From Streptomyces sp. (lineage in GTDB: Bacteria > Actinomycetota > Actinomycetes > Streptomycetales > Streptomycetaceae), in contig NZ_JAPSKQ010000014.1 in assembly GCF_031181555.1 (NCBI RefSeq), positions 1 to 62,245 of the forward strand: a stretch of 62,245 bases of DNA, read 5' to 3'. This document shows positions 32,222 through 41,145 of this stretch, one piece after another. The notes under the pieces are model-generated. The model did no database searches. It was not told the DNA's origin and saw only the letters and a program-made list of their open reading frames with translations. How positions within the stretch are numbered: the first letter of the stretch is position 1; each line of letters starts with the position of its first letter. The translations under genes were made by a program, and so were the position numbers.

Positions 32222-34635
32222 CGAGTGGGCTCCACGCAGTACAGGGCGGAACGGGCGCTGTCCGGGTCCGGAGTCTTCCAGCCCCGCACCCCTATCGTCA
32301 CCCGTTCCCCGGGCAGCAGGGTCACCAGCCCCCGGTCGGCCCGCGCGTCCGGGTCCAGCCGGTCGGCCTGGAGCAGCAGGTCCCGTACCAGGGTGCGGGC
32401 CGTCACCGTGATCCCGCCCGGCGCGAGCGCGACCTCGAACTCCGGCCGGGGGTAGGCGACCTCCCGGTCCGGCACGGGGAAGTGCAGCGCCCGCAGCCCG
32501 TCCCCGCTCCCGGCTTCTCCCGAGCGGGAGGACCCCCACGCGTCGGCGACCAGGAACTCCCTCGGACCGGCCGGCACCAGCTCCGCGGGCACGCCGATCC
32601 CGGCCACGGTCCGCGCCTCGGCGGCCAGGGCCGGACCCGCCTCCGCGATCACCGTGCCCTCGACGGACATCCGCCGCAGCCGCAGCGTGCCGTGCCAGGC
32701 CTCGGCGGACTGGTTGACCGCCGCCAGCACCAGACCGCCGGCGTGCGCGCGCACGGTCAGCAGCCGGTCCGCGTACAGCCGCCGCAGCTCGTGGTAGAGC
32801 GGCTTCTCCCGCCCGTCCCCGTCGATCGCGGCCCAGGACGTCACCGGCCAGCAGTCGTTGAGCTGCCAGACCACCGTGCCCGCGCACAGGGGCCAGTGGG
32901 CGCGCCAGTGCTCGATCCCGGCCGCCACCGCACGGGCCTGGTTGACCTGCATCAGATAGTGCCAGCGGTCGAAGTCCCCCTCCGGCACGGCGAAGTGACG
33001 GGCCAGCCCGCGCTCCAGCTTGCCGTTGCCGTCGTCCGCCTTCTGGTGGTGCAGCATGCCGGGGGAGTCCGGCGCGAGCTCCTCCCCGGGCAGCGCCCGG
33101 CGCAGCGTGGCGTACGCGGGCGGCGCCTGCCAGCCGAACTCGGCCACGAAGCGCGGCACGTGCAGCCGGTAGTCGGCGTAGTCGGTGCGGTTCCACACCT
33201 CCCAGGAGTGGTGCGTGCCGTGCGCCGGGTCGTTCGGGTGGTGCAGCCAGGACCCGGACCAGGGGCTGCCCGCCGTGTACGGCCGCGTCGGGTCCAACTC
33301 GGCCACCACGCGCGGCAGTACGCCCAGGTAGTACCCCTCTCCCCAGGAGTCCCCGGCCAGCCCCGGCTCCCAGTCCCAGTCCCGGAAGCCCCACAGGTTC
33401 TCGTTGTTGCCGTTCCACAGCACCAGCGAGGGGTGCGGCATCAGCCGGACGACGTTCTCCCGGGCCTCCGCCTCCACCTCCCCGCGCAACGGCTGTTCCT
33501 CGGGGTAGGCCGCGCACGCGAACGGGAAGTCCTGCCAGACCAGCAGCCCCAGCTCGTCGCAGGCGTCGTAGAAGTCCTCGCTCTCGTAGATCCCGCCGCC
33601 CCAGACGCGGACCAGGTCCACGCCCGCGCCGGCCGCCTGCTCCAGCCGCCGCCGGTACCGCTCCCGGGTGATCCGGGACGGGAAGACGTCGTCCGGGATC
33701 CAGTTGACGCCCCGGGCGAACAGGCGCTCACCGTTGACGACCAGGGTGAAACCGGTGCCGTGCGCGTCGGGCGAGGTGTCCAGCTCCACGGTGCGGAACC
33801 CGATCCGGCGCCGCCACTCGTCCAGCGCACCCTCGCCGTGCAGCAGCGTCAGCGCGACGTCGTACAGCGGCTGCTCGCCGTACCCCCGGGGCCACCACAG
33901 CCGTACGTCCGGCACCTCGAGCCGTACGGTCCCGTGCGTCCCGTCGACCTCCGCGCGGGCGCGTACGCCGCCGACGCTCGCCTCGACGGTGAGCGGTGCC
34001 TCGACCCGGGTGCGCTCCACGTCGACGGCCAGCTCGACCCGGCCCACGCCGCCTTCGACCGTGACGAGCGGGCGCACCCGGGCGATCCGGGCCGTGGACC
34101 AGTGTTCGAGCCGCACCGGCCGCCAGATCCCGGCCGTCACCAGCGTCGGCCCCCAGTCCCAGCCGAACGAGCAGGCCATCTTGCGCACGTACTGGTAGGG
34201 CTCGGCGTAGGCGCCGGGCCGCTCGCCCACCCGGCCGCGCACCGCCTCGGCCTCGGCGTAGGCGGAGGCGAACCGCACCGCGAGCCGGCCGCTCAGCCCG
34301 GTCACGTCGAAGCGGTAGGAGCGGTGCATGTTGCGCACCCGGCCCAGTGGCCGGCCGTCGAGCAGGATCTCGGCGACGGTGTCGAGGCCGTCGAAGACGA
34401 GATCCGTCTGCTCGTGCGCGCCCGGTCCGGCGGCCAGCTCCGTCTCGTAGGTCCAGTCCCGCCGGCCCACCCACGCGACCTCGGCCTCGTTGCGGCCGAG
34501 GAACGGATCGGGGATCAGCCCGGCCGCCAGCAGGTCGGTGTGCACGCACCCCGGCACCACGGCGGGGAGCGGGTCCCCCGTGCCGTCCGGGTCGCGCAGA
34601 CTCCATCCGTCGGTGAGTGGTGTGACCTGACGCAT
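32218..34635 (-). CDS. Beta-mannosidase (GH2)
   Basis: An 805-residue cytoplasmic glycoside hydrolase of family 2, mannosidase type. The N-terminal sugar-binding domain (TPLTDGWSLRD, VVPGCVHTDLLAAGLIPDPFLGRNE, WVGRRDW) has wording specific to beta-mannosidases. The TIM barrel has RVWGGGIYESEDFYDACDELG and VLWNGNNEN with the acid/base Glu (about 410), then EFGWQAPP with the nucleophile (about 499). No signal peptide is present, so it hydrolyses imported manno-oligosaccharides. ATG 34635 is chosen: AGGGAG is 5 bases upstream, whereas the GTG six bases earlier would abut it. It is in an operon with the LacI gene and divergent from the importer. Confidence 0.92.
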   Translation of the reverse strand: MRQVTPLTDGWSLRDPDGTGDPLPAVVPGCVHTDLLAAGLIPDPFLGRNEAEVAWVGRRDWTYETELAAGPGAHEQTDLVFDGLDTVAEILLDGRPLGRVRNMHRSYRFDVTGLSGRLAVRFASAYAEAEAVRGRVGERPGAYAEPYQYVRKMACSFGWDWGPTLVTAGIWRPVRLEHWSTARIARVRPLVTVEGGVGRVELAVDVERTRVEAPLTVEASVGGVRARAEVDGTHGTVRLEVPDVRLWWPRGYGEQPLYDVALTLLHGEGALDEWRRRIGFRTVELDTSPDAHGTGFTLVVNGERLFARGVNWIPDDVFPSRITRERYRRRLEQAAGAGVDLVRVWGGGIYESEDFYDACDELGLLVWQDFPFACAAYPEEQPLRGEVEAEARENVVRLMPHPSLVLWNGNNENLWGFRDWDWEPGLAGDSWGEGYYLGVLPRVVAELDPTRPYTAGSPWSGSWLHHPNDPAHGTHHSWEVWNRTDYADYRLHVPRFVAEFGWQAPPAYATLRRALPGEELAPDSPGMLHHQKADDGNGKLERGLARHFAVPEGDFDRWHYLMQVNQARAVAAGIEHWRAHWPLCAGTVVWQLNDCWPVTSWAAIDGDGREKPLYHELRRLYADRLLTVRAHAGGLVLAAVNQSAEAWHGTLRLRRMSVEGTVIAEAGPALAAEARTVAGIGVPAELVPAGPREFLVADAWGSSRSGEAGSGDGLRALHFPVPDREVAYPRPEFEVALAPGGITVTARTLVRDLLLQADRLDPDARADRGLVTLLPGERVTIGVRGWKTPDPDSARSALYCVEPTR

Positions 34636-34645
34636 GCACACTCCC

Positions 34646-34657
34646 TAAACCGATTCA
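34646..34657. promoter_or_regulatory. LacI-type operator site 1
   Basis: TAAACCGATTCA is centred on CG, 11 bases before the mannosidase start. It matches the reverse complement of site 3 at 9 of 12 positions. Repressor binding here would block mannosidase transcription. Confidence 0.5.
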
Positions 34658-34667
34658 TTCTTGCCTG

Positions 34668-34679
34668 GGAAACGTTTTG
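34668..34679. promoter_or_regulatory. LacI-type operator site 2
   Basis: GGAAACGTTTTG contains AAACGTTT, the classic CG-centred LacI-family core. Its centre is 22 bases from site 1, about two helical turns, so both could lie on one face of the DNA. Confidence 0.55.
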
Positions 34680-34701
34680 GCATCGTTGGCGCAATAGAGA
34701 C

Positions 34702-34713
34702 TTTACCGGTTTA
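34702..34713. promoter_or_regulatory. LacI-type operator site 3
   Basis: TTTACCGGTTTA is a near-palindrome centred on CG, 34 bases from site 2 and on the importer side of the divergent region. It could control the ABC operon. Confidence 0.55.
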
Positions 34714-34785
34714 GCAAGGGCTGCCAGAGTGCCGAACCAGCCAACCCACTCGTGCTCGTCCGCCCCGTGAACGGAGCTGGTGCAC

Positions 34786-36102
34786 ATGAACCGCCGCAAG
34801 GCACTCGCCGGATCGATCGCCGTCCTCGCCCTCCTGGCCTCCGCCTGCACGGGCACAGGGGGCTCATCGGGGGGCGCGGACGCCGAGGCGCCCGACGACC
34901 CCTCCGAGGCCAAGGGGTCCATCACGGTCCTCACCCACCGGACCGACCTGGTGCAGGACGGGACGATGAAGAGGTACGCCGCCGAGTTCAACAGGACCTA
35001 CCCCGGGGTGAAGGTCGAGTTCGACGCCCTCACCGACTACGAGGGCGAGGTCAAGATCCGGATGAACACCGAGAACTACGGCGACGTCCTGATGATCCCC
35101 GCGGTGATCGAGAAGAAGGACTACCCGAAGTTCTTCGCCTCCCTGGGCGGCGAGGCGGAGCGCGACGCCAAGTACCGCTTCACCGACTACTCCACCGTGG
35201 ACGGCAAGGTCTACGGCCAGAGCCCCGTCGGCGTCGTCCCCGGGTTCGTCTACAACAAGAAGGTCTGGAGCGAGGCCGGCGTCACCGACTGGCCCACCAC
35301 CCCCGACGAGTTCCTCGACGACCTGAAGGCGATCGAGTCGAAGACCGACGCGGTGCCGTACTACACCAACTTCAAGGACATGTGGCCGCTGACCCAGTGG
35401 ACCAACGTCAACGGCTCCGTCGGCTGCGACACGAGCGCCACCACGAAACTCGCCGAGGGCGACCCGTGGGCCGAGGGCGCCGACCTGCGCGTGGCCGACA
35501 CCCTGCTGTACGACATCGTGCGCGGCGGTCTCGCCGAGAAGGACCCGACCACCACCAACTGGGAGGCCTCCAAGCCGAAGCTGGCCAAGGGCGAGATCGC
35601 CACCATGTGGCTCGGCTCCTGGGCCGTCGTGCAGATGCGGGACGCCGCGAAGCAGGCCGGCACCGACCCCGCCGACATCGGCTTCATGCCCTTCCCGGCG
35701 CAGAAGGACGGCGCGTTCTGCGCGGTGACCTCCCCCGACTACCAGCAGGCCGTCAACGTCCACTCCGACAACAAGGCCGCCGCCCGCGCCTGGATCGACT
35801 GGTTCACCGACAAGTCCGGCTACGCGGAGGCCAATCTGGCGCTCTCCCCGCTCAAGGACGCCCCGCTGCCCGAGGTGCTGAAGCCGTACGAGGAGGAGGG
35901 CGTGAAGCTGCTCGACCTCGACGACACCAAGGGCGCCGAGGTGAAGTCCATCGACAACCAGTCCGAGGTCGGCATCTACAAGCCCGACTACCGCCAGGAC
36001 CTCGTCGACCTGGCCCGCGGCGCGCGCAAGGGCAGCCTGGACGACTTCCTCGGCGACCTCACGAAGCGGTGGGCCGAGGCGCGGAAGTCCCTGGAGCCCT
36101 GA
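34786..36102 (+). CDS. ABC transporter sugar-binding lipoprotein (family 1)
   Basis: A 438-residue extracellular solute-binding lipoprotein. The signal ends in the lipobox LLASAC, followed by a Gly/Ser/Asp linker. The mature part has the carbohydrate-binding fold typical of family 1 (ITVLTHRTDLVQDG, YAAEFNRTYPGVKVEFDAL, VPYYTNFKDMWPLTQW, IATMWLGSWAVVQM). It probably binds manno-oligosaccharides, given the divergent beta-mannosidase. ATG 34786 is preferred because GGAG lies 9 bases upstream but only 3 before the in-frame GTG. It is the first gene of a three-gene import operon and touches the next gene (TGATG). Confidence 0.9.
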   Translation: MNRRKALAGSIAVLALLASACTGTGGSSGGADAEAPDDPSEAKGSITVLTHRTDLVQDGTMKRYAAEFNRTYPGVKVEFDALTDYEGEVKIRMNTENYGDVLMIPAVIEKKDYPKFFASLGGEAERDAKYRFTDYSTVDGKVYGQSPVGVVPGFVYNKKVWSEAGVTDWPTTPDEFLDDLKAIESKTDAVPYYTNFKDMWPLTQWTNVNGSVGCDTSATTKLAEGDPWAEGADLRVADTLLYDIVRGGLAEKDPTTTNWEASKPKLAKGEIATMWLGSWAVVQMRDAAKQAGTDPADIGFMPFPAQKDGAFCAVTSPDYQQAVNVHSDNKAAARAWIDWFTDKSGYAEANLALSPLKDAPLPEVLKPYEEEGVKLLDLDDTKGAEVKSIDNQSEVGIYKPDYRQDLVDLARGARKGSLDDFLGDLTKRWAEARKSLEP

Positions 36103-37052
36103 TGACGGACACCACCCGCAAGGCGGCGCGGCCGGTGCCCCCGGCCGCGCCCGCCGGACCGAAGCGGGCACCCGCCCCGCGCGGCACACGGATCCGGGGC
36201 CGCCTCACCCCCTGGCTGTTCCTGATCGCACCGCTGGCCCTGTTGCTCACCTTCACCTACGCGCCGATCGCCAACATGATCGCGTACAGCTTCACCGACT
36301 GGGACGGCGTGAGCCCGGAGCTGAACTACACCGGCACCGAGAACTACACCGAACTCCTCACCCGCTCCGAGCTGTTCGAGGTGTTCTTCGTCAGCGGCTA
36401 CTACCTCGTCGCCTCCGTGGTGCAGATCGTCCTCGCCCTGTACTTCGCCACGATCCTGAGCTTCGACGTCCGCTTCCGGAACTTCTTCAAGGGCGTGCTG
36501 TTCTTCCCCTACCTGATCAACGGGGTGGCGATCGGCTTCGTCTTCCTCTACTTCTTCCAGGACGGCGGCACCCTCGACTCCGTGCTGCGTCTGCTCGGCG
36601 TCGAGACCGACCACGCCTGGCTGGGCACGCCGTTCTCCGCGAACACCTCGCTCGCCGGCGTCTCGGTCTGGCGCTACCTGGGCCTGAACTTCGTGCTGTT
36701 CCTCGGCGCCATCCAGTCCATCCCGGGTGAGCTGTACGAGGCGGCCGAGATCGACGGCGCCGGCCGCTGGCACCAGTTCCGGCACATCATCGCGCCCGGC
36801 ATCAAGCCCGTGCTGAGCCTGAGCGTCATCCTGTCCGTCTCCGGCTCGCTGTCGGTCTTCGAGATCCCGTACATCATGACCGGCGGCGCCACCGGCACCG
36901 AGACGTTCGTGATCCAGACCGTGAAGCTGGCCTTCCAGTTCAACAAGACGGGGCTCGCCTCGGCCGCCGCCGTCGTGCTGCTGCTGATCGTCCTGGCGGT
37001 CACCTGGGTGCAGCGGCGCATCGTCCCCGACGAGAAGGTGGACCTGGTATGA
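36102..37052 (+). CDS. Sugar ABC transporter permease (MalF-like)
   Basis: A 316-residue membrane permease. A Pro/Ala/Arg-rich cytoplasmic tail of about 38 residues precedes six hydrophobic segments. The cytoplasmic EAA loop EAAEIDGAGRWHQFRHIIAPGIKP contacts the ATPase. The start overlaps the binding-protein stop by one base (TGATG), and the end overlaps the next permease by four bases, so the three genes are tightly coupled. No ATPase gene is present; in Streptomyces the multitask ATPase MsiK, encoded elsewhere, energises such importers. Confidence 0.9.
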   Translation: MTDTTRKAARPVPPAAPAGPKRAPAPRGTRIRGRLTPWLFLIAPLALLLTFTYAPIANMIAYSFTDWDGVSPELNYTGTENYTELLTRSELFEVFFVSGYYLVASVVQIVLALYFATILSFDVRFRNFFKGVLFFPYLINGVAIGFVFLYFFQDGGTLDSVLRLLGVETDHAWLGTPFSANTSLAGVSVWRYLGLNFVLFLGAIQSIPGELYEAAEIDGAGRWHQFRHIIAPGIKPVLSLSVILSVSGSLSVFEIPYIMTGGATGTETFVIQTVKLAFQFNKTGLASAAAVVLLLIVLAVTWVQRRIVPDEKVDLV

Positions 37053-37879
37053 CCCGCCGCACCGTGGCCCGCACCCTCGTGTACCTGTCGCTGATCCTCG
37101 CGACGCTGGTCGTGCTGCTGCCGCTCACCGTGGTCTTCCTGACCTCGCTGAAGTCCTCCGGGGAGATGGCGAACGGCAGCGGGGCGCTCGCCCTTCCCGA
37201 CGACCCGCTGAACTTCGACAACTACGTGACGGCGTTCCGGGACGGCCAGATGCTCTCCGCCTTCGGCAACACGGCGGTCATCCTGGTCGTCGCCGTCGGC
37301 GGCACGATCCTCATCGGCTCGATGACGGCGTACGCGATCGACCGCTTCCACTTCCGCTTCAGGAAGCTGGTGGTCGCCCTGTTCCTGCTCGCCGCGCTGG
37401 TCCCCGGGGTGACCACCCAGGTGGCGACCTTCCAGATCGTCAACAGCTTCGGCATGTTCGACAGCCTGTGGGCACCGATCGCGCTCTACATGGGCACGGA
37501 CATCGTGTCGATCTACATCTTCCTGCAGTTCATCCGCTCCATCCCCGTCTCCCTGGACGAGGCGGCACGCCTCGACGGCGCCAACGCCTTCGCCGTCTAC
37601 CGCAAGGTGATCTTCCCGCTGCTCAAGCCGGCGATCGCGACGGTGGTGATCGTGAAGGGGATCAACGTCTACAACGACTTCTACATCCCCTTCCTCTACA
37701 TGCCCTCCGAGGATCTCGGCGTGATCTCGACGTCCCTGTTCCGCTTCAAGGGCCCGTTCGGAGCGCACTGGGAGACGATCTCGGCGGGCGCGGTCCTGGT
37801 CATCCTGCCCACCCTGATCGTCTTCCTGTCCCTCCAGCGCTTCATCTACAACGGCTTCATGAGGGGGGCGACGAAGTAG
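37049..37879 (+). CDS. Sugar ABC transporter permease (MalG-like)
   Basis: A 276-residue membrane permease with six hydrophobic segments and the EAA loop EAARLDGANAFAVYRKVIFPLLKP. It pairs with the preceding permease to form the channel of the carbohydrate importer. The ATG start sits within the upstream stop (ATGA). The C-terminal FIYNGFMRGATK is typical of MalG-like subunits. Its stop is only 12 bases from the convergent RNase D stop. Confidence 0.9.
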   Translation: MTRRTVARTLVYLSLILATLVVLLPLTVVFLTSLKSSGEMANGSGALALPDDPLNFDNYVTAFRDGQMLSAFGNTAVILVVAVGGTILIGSMTAYAIDRFHFRFRKLVVALFLLAALVPGVTTQVATFQIVNSFGMFDSLWAPIALYMGTDIVSIYIFLQFIRSIPVSLDEAARLDGANAFAVYRKVIFPLLKPAIATVVIVKGINVYNDFYIPFLYMPSEDLGVISTSLFRFKGPFGAHWETISAGAVLVILPTLIVFLSLQRFIYNGFMRGATK

Positions 37880-37891
37880 CGCGCCCAGGGG

Positions 37892-39190
37892 CTAGGCGCC
37901 CTGGTCGGCACCGGAGGCCAGCGCGGCGACCAGTACCGGCGTCACCTGTTCCACCTGCCAGGCCCGCGCCCCGTACCCCGTCAGCGCGGCGGCGACCGAC
38001 CGGGCGTCGGCCGGCTTCGGCGGCTCCCAGCACACCCGCCGCACCGTGTCCGGTGTGATCAGGTTCTCCGCCGGCATGTTCAGCCGCTCGGCGAGCGCGC
38101 TGACGCCCGCCCGGGCCGCGGCGAGCCGGGCCGCGGCCACCGGGTCCTTGTCGGCCCACGCGCGCGGCGGCGGGGGACCGGTCACCGGCTGGCCGGGCTG
38201 GGGCAGCTGGGACTCGCTCAGCGCCTTCGCCCGGTCGACGGCCGCCTGCCACTGCTCCAGCTGGCGCCGCCCCAGGCGCTGCCCGAACCCGTTCAGCGCG
38301 GCCAGGGCGTGGGTGTTGGCCGGCAGGGCGAGCGCGGCCTCCACGATGGCCGCGTCCGAGAGCACCTTGCCGGGGGAGACGTCCCGGCGCCGGGCGATCC
38401 GGTCGCGGGTCTGCCACAGCTCCCGTACGACGGCCATCTGCCGGCGCCGGCGCACCTTGTGCATGCCGGAGGTGCGCCGCCAGGGGTCCTTGCGGGGCTC
38501 CGGCGGCGGCGCCGAGGCGATCGCGTCGAACTCCTGCCGGGCCCACTCCAGCTTGCCCTGCCGGTCCAGCTCCTTCTCCAGCGCGTCCCGCAGGTCGACC
38601 AGGAGCTCGACGTCGAGGGCGGCGTAGCGCAGCCAGGGCTCGGGCAACGGGCGGGTGGACCAGTCGACGGCGGAGTGCCCCTTCTCCAGCACGTAGCCGA
38701 GCACGTTCTCGACCATCGCGCCGAGGCCGACCCGGGGGAACCCGGCCAGGCGTCCGGCCAGCTCGGTGTCGAAGAGCCGGGTGGGCACCATCCCTATCTC
38801 GCGCAGGCAGGGCAGGTCCTGGGTGGCGGCGTGCAGCACCCACTCGACGCCCGACAGCGCCTCGCCCAGAGCGGACAGGTCGGGGCAGGCGACGGGGTCG
38901 ATCAGCGCGGTCCCGGCGCCCTCGCGGCGCAGCTGGACGAGGTAGGCGCGCTGCCCGTAGCGGTAGCCGGAGGCGCGCTCGGCGTCCACGGCGACGGGGC
39001 CGGTGCCCGCGGCGAAGGCGGCCACCACCTCGGCGAGGCCGGCCTCGTCCGCGATCACGGGCGGTACACCCTCACGGGGGGCGAGCAAGGGGATCGGCGC
39101 CTCCGTAGCAGAAGATCCGCCGTCGTCCGGAGGGGCGCCTCCGGTGGTTCGCAGTGAACTGTCTGCTGCGGTGTCGTGGGCGTCGGTCAC
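37892..39190 (-). CDS. rnd: Ribonuclease D-like 3'-5' exonuclease
   Basis: A 432-residue cytoplasmic RNase with a DEDDy exonuclease domain: motif I VDAERASGY in place of the usual VDTE (about 67), motif II HAATQDLPCL, motif III YAALDVELL with the catalytic Tyr. An HRDC domain follows (about 220-300; MAVVRELWQTRDRIARRRDVSPGKVL) and a C-terminal HRDC-like region. The first 30 residues are Asp/Ser/Gly-rich and disordered. It matures tRNA and other structured RNAs. The GTG at 39190 has no Shine-Dalgarno upstream, and GATACT about 13 bases before it could be a -10, so a leaderless message is possible. Confidence 0.9.
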   Translation of the reverse strand: MTDAHDTAADSSLRTTGGAPPDDGGSSATEAPIPLLAPREGVPPVIADEAGLAEVVAAFAAGTGPVAVDAERASGYRYGQRAYLVQLRREGAGTALIDPVACPDLSALGEALSGVEWVLHAATQDLPCLREIGMVPTRLFDTELAGRLAGFPRVGLGAMVENVLGYVLEKGHSAVDWSTRPLPEPWLRYAALDVELLVDLRDALEKELDRQGKLEWARQEFDAIASAPPPEPRKDPWRRTSGMHKVRRRRQMAVVRELWQTRDRIARRRDVSPGKVLSDAAIVEAALALPANTHALAALNGFGQRLGRRQLEQWQAAVDRAKALSESQLPQPGQPVTGPPPPRAWADKDPVAAARLAAARAGVSALAERLNMPAENLITPDTVRRVCWEPPKPADARSVAAALTGYGARAWQVEQVTPVLVAALASGADQGA

Positions 39191-39215
39191 ATGTCAAGAG
39201 TATCCGTGCCGCGGA

Positions 39216-39251
39216 GGCGCCCGCCGACGGAACGTTCCGTCGGCGGGCGCC
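39216..39251 (-). terminator. Perfect 36-bp inverted repeat after the response regulator gene
   Basis: Every base from 39216 to 39251 is mirrored about the centre AAC|GTT. Folded as RNA it gives a stem of about 16 bp with a 4-base loop. It lies between the LuxR gene stop (39383) and the RNase D start (39190), both on the minus strand, so it most likely terminates the regulator transcript. Its core ACGGAACGTTCCGT could also act as an operator for the RNase D gene. Confidence 0.75.
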
Positions 39252-39382
39252 GGGGGGTCGTGAACCGGTCAGGACGGTGCGGGATCGGGCCCGCGGGGAG
39301 GGCGGGCCGGGAGCCGCGGCCGGTCCCGTTCGCGTCAGCGAAGCGACCGGTGGGGACGAGGGACGACGGGGGCAGGGGGAGG

Positions 39383-40045
39383 TCAGTGGATGATGCCGGT
39401 GCGCAGGGCCACCGCCACCATTCCGGCGCGGTCGCCCGTGCCGAGCTTGCGGGCGATGCGGGCGAGGTGGCTCTTGACGGTCAGCGCGGACAGGCCCATC
39501 GAGACGCCGATCGCCTTGTTCGACTGGCCCTCCGCCACCAGCCGCAGCACCTCGACCTCACGGCCGGACAGTTCGCGGTAGCCGCCCGGGTGGCTCGGAG
39601 CACCCGGGGGGCGGCGGTGCAGGCGCGCGGCGGCGGCGCCGATGGGAGCGGCACCGGGTCGGGTGGGGAGCCCGAGGTTGGTGCGGGTGCCGGTGACGAC
39701 GTAGCCCTTCACGCCGCCGGCGAGGGCGTTGCGCACGGCACCGATGTCGTCGGCGGCGGACAGGGCGAGGCCGTTGGGCCAGCCCGCGGCGCGGGTCTCC
39801 GACAGGAGGGTGAGGCCGGAACCATCCGGCAGGTGGACTTCGGCGACGCAGATGTCGCGGGGGTTGCCGATGCGGGGACGAGCCTCCGCGACGGACGAGG
39901 CCTCGATGACATCGCGCACACCGAGCGCCCACAGGTGGCGGGTGACGGTGGAACGGACGCGGGGGTCGGCCACGACCACCATGGCGGTCGGCTTGTTCGG
40001 GCGGTAGGCGACCAGGCTTGCGGGCTGCTCGAGGAGAACGGACAC
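39383..40045 (-). CDS. Atypical response regulator with LuxR-type HTH
   Basis: A 220-residue regulator. The receiver-like N-terminal domain (MVVVADPRVRSTVTRHL, ICVAEVHLPDGSG, GVKGYVVTG) places Glu where the phosphoacceptor Asp is expected and has a single acidic residue in the first motif. It keeps the conserved Lys. The C-terminal LuxR helix-turn-helix is clear (ELSGREVEVLRLVAEGQSNKAIG, then LTVKSHLARIARKLG). The GTG start has AGGAGG 4 bases upstream. There is no partner kinase nearby, consistent with a phosphorylation-independent orphan regulator. Confidence 0.88.
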   Translation of the reverse strand: MSVLLEQPASLVAYRPNKPTAMVVVADPRVRSTVTRHLWALGVRDVIEASSVAEARPRIGNPRDICVAEVHLPDGSGLTLLSETRAAGWPNGLALSAADDIGAVRNALAGGVKGYVVTGTRTNLGLPTRPGAAPIGAAAARLHRRPPGAPSHPGGYRELSGREVEVLRLVAEGQSNKAIGVSMGLSALTVKSHLARIARKLGTGDRAGMVAVALRTGIIH

Positions 40046-40325
40046 CAGGCCTCCTGGGGTGCGGGACGGGGCCGGCTCGTGGGGGGTGAAGCCGGGATAA
40101 CCGTGCTTTCAAGGTCACAGTCGTCTTCGGCAACAAACCTGGTGTCCTTTAGGGAATGATCACGATCTGGTGAGTAACAATCCGTGCAATTCGGACGCGC
40201 GATCGATCATTCGAAGATCGAACGGTTTCACTCTGCGTCGCAATGCTTCCGAAAGTGGCCGTATCGACAAAGAGATGGGCAACGGGGCCGGCGTCGTCGG
40301 CGACGGCCGGGAGCCCGCAGGGGAC
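40046..40325 (-). promoter_or_regulatory. A/T-richer upstream region of the response regulator gene
   Basis: These 280 bases hold no gene. Positions 40100-40270 are markedly A/T-rich for this genome and contain a TCGATC/GATCGA hairpin with a 7-base loop (40203-40221). The segment probably contains the regulator's promoter, but I could not fix a convincing -35/-10 pair. Confidence 0.4.
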
Positions 40326-41000
40326 TCACCGCGACTGCGGCCCCCTCCGCTGCGGCAGCGTCACCACGGAGGCGTCCCCGGGGGCGGCCGGCGGCAGCCC
40401 CGCGACCTGGGCCAGCAGATCGCACCACGCGGCCAGATGGGCGGCCGTGTCCGGCACCCCGCCCAGACCCTCCCGGGGCGTCCAGGAGGCGCGGATCTCG
40501 ATCTGCGAGGCGGCCGGCCGCTCCGACAGCCCGCCGAAGTAGTGGGAACTCGCACGGGTCACCGTGCCGCTCGGCTCGCCGTACGCCAGCCCGCGCGCCG
40601 CGAGCGCGCCGGTCAGCCAGGACCAGCACACGTCCGGCAGCAGCGGATCCGCGGCCATCTCCGGCTCCAGCTCCGCCCGCACCAGGGTCACCAGGCGGAA
40701 GGTGCCCCGCCAGGCGTCGTGCCCGGCCGGGTCGTGCAGCAGCACCAGCCGGCCGTCGGCCACGTCCTGCTCGCCGTCGACGACCGCCGCCTCCAGCGCG
40801 TACGCGTACGGCGCGAGCCGCTTGGGCGCGGGAGCCGGCTCCACCTCGATCTGCGGCCGCAGCCGCGCGCCGCGCAGCGCGTCGACAGCGGCTCGGAAGG
40901 GCAGCGGGGGCGCGCCCCCGTGCCCGGGATCCGTCCCGTTCTCCTTCGGTTCGTCCATTCCGCCAGCGCCGTCCGACAGTCGTCCCTGAGCCGCAGCCAT
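40326..41000 (-). CDS. DUF3000 family protein
   Basis: A 224-residue soluble protein of the actinobacterial DUF3000 family, whose function is unknown. Recognisable family stretches are [30 protein letters not shown] and [13 protein letters not shown]. It contains no signal peptide or catalytic motif that I can name. The ATG at 41000 ([11 protein letters not shown]) is preferred by resemblance to other family members; an alternative ATG lies at 40958. Neither has a strong ribosome site. It is divergent from hemE across 145 bases. Confidence 0.8.
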   Translation of the reverse strand: MAAAQGRLSDGAGGMDEPKENGTDPGHGGAPPLPFRAAVDALRGARLRPQIEVEPAPAPKRLAPYAYALEAAVVDGEQDVADGRLVLLHDPAGHDAWRGTFRLVTLVRAELEPEMAADPLLPDVCWSWLTGALAARGLAYGEPSGTVTRASSHYFGGLSERPAASQIEIRASWTPREGLGGVPDTAAHLAAWCDLLAQVAGLPPAAPGDASVVTLPQRRGPQSR

Positions 41001-41145
41001 GCGGGGAAGATTAAGGGGAACGGGTGCCCGGTGCGGGGAGGGACACCCGTGCCGCCCCGCGGTGTCCGGATCGTGTCCCACGGGCGCCGCGCACCAGGTG
41101 CCCTGCGGTGCGGGGGCGCCGGCGGACCGTGCGAGACTTGCCGGT

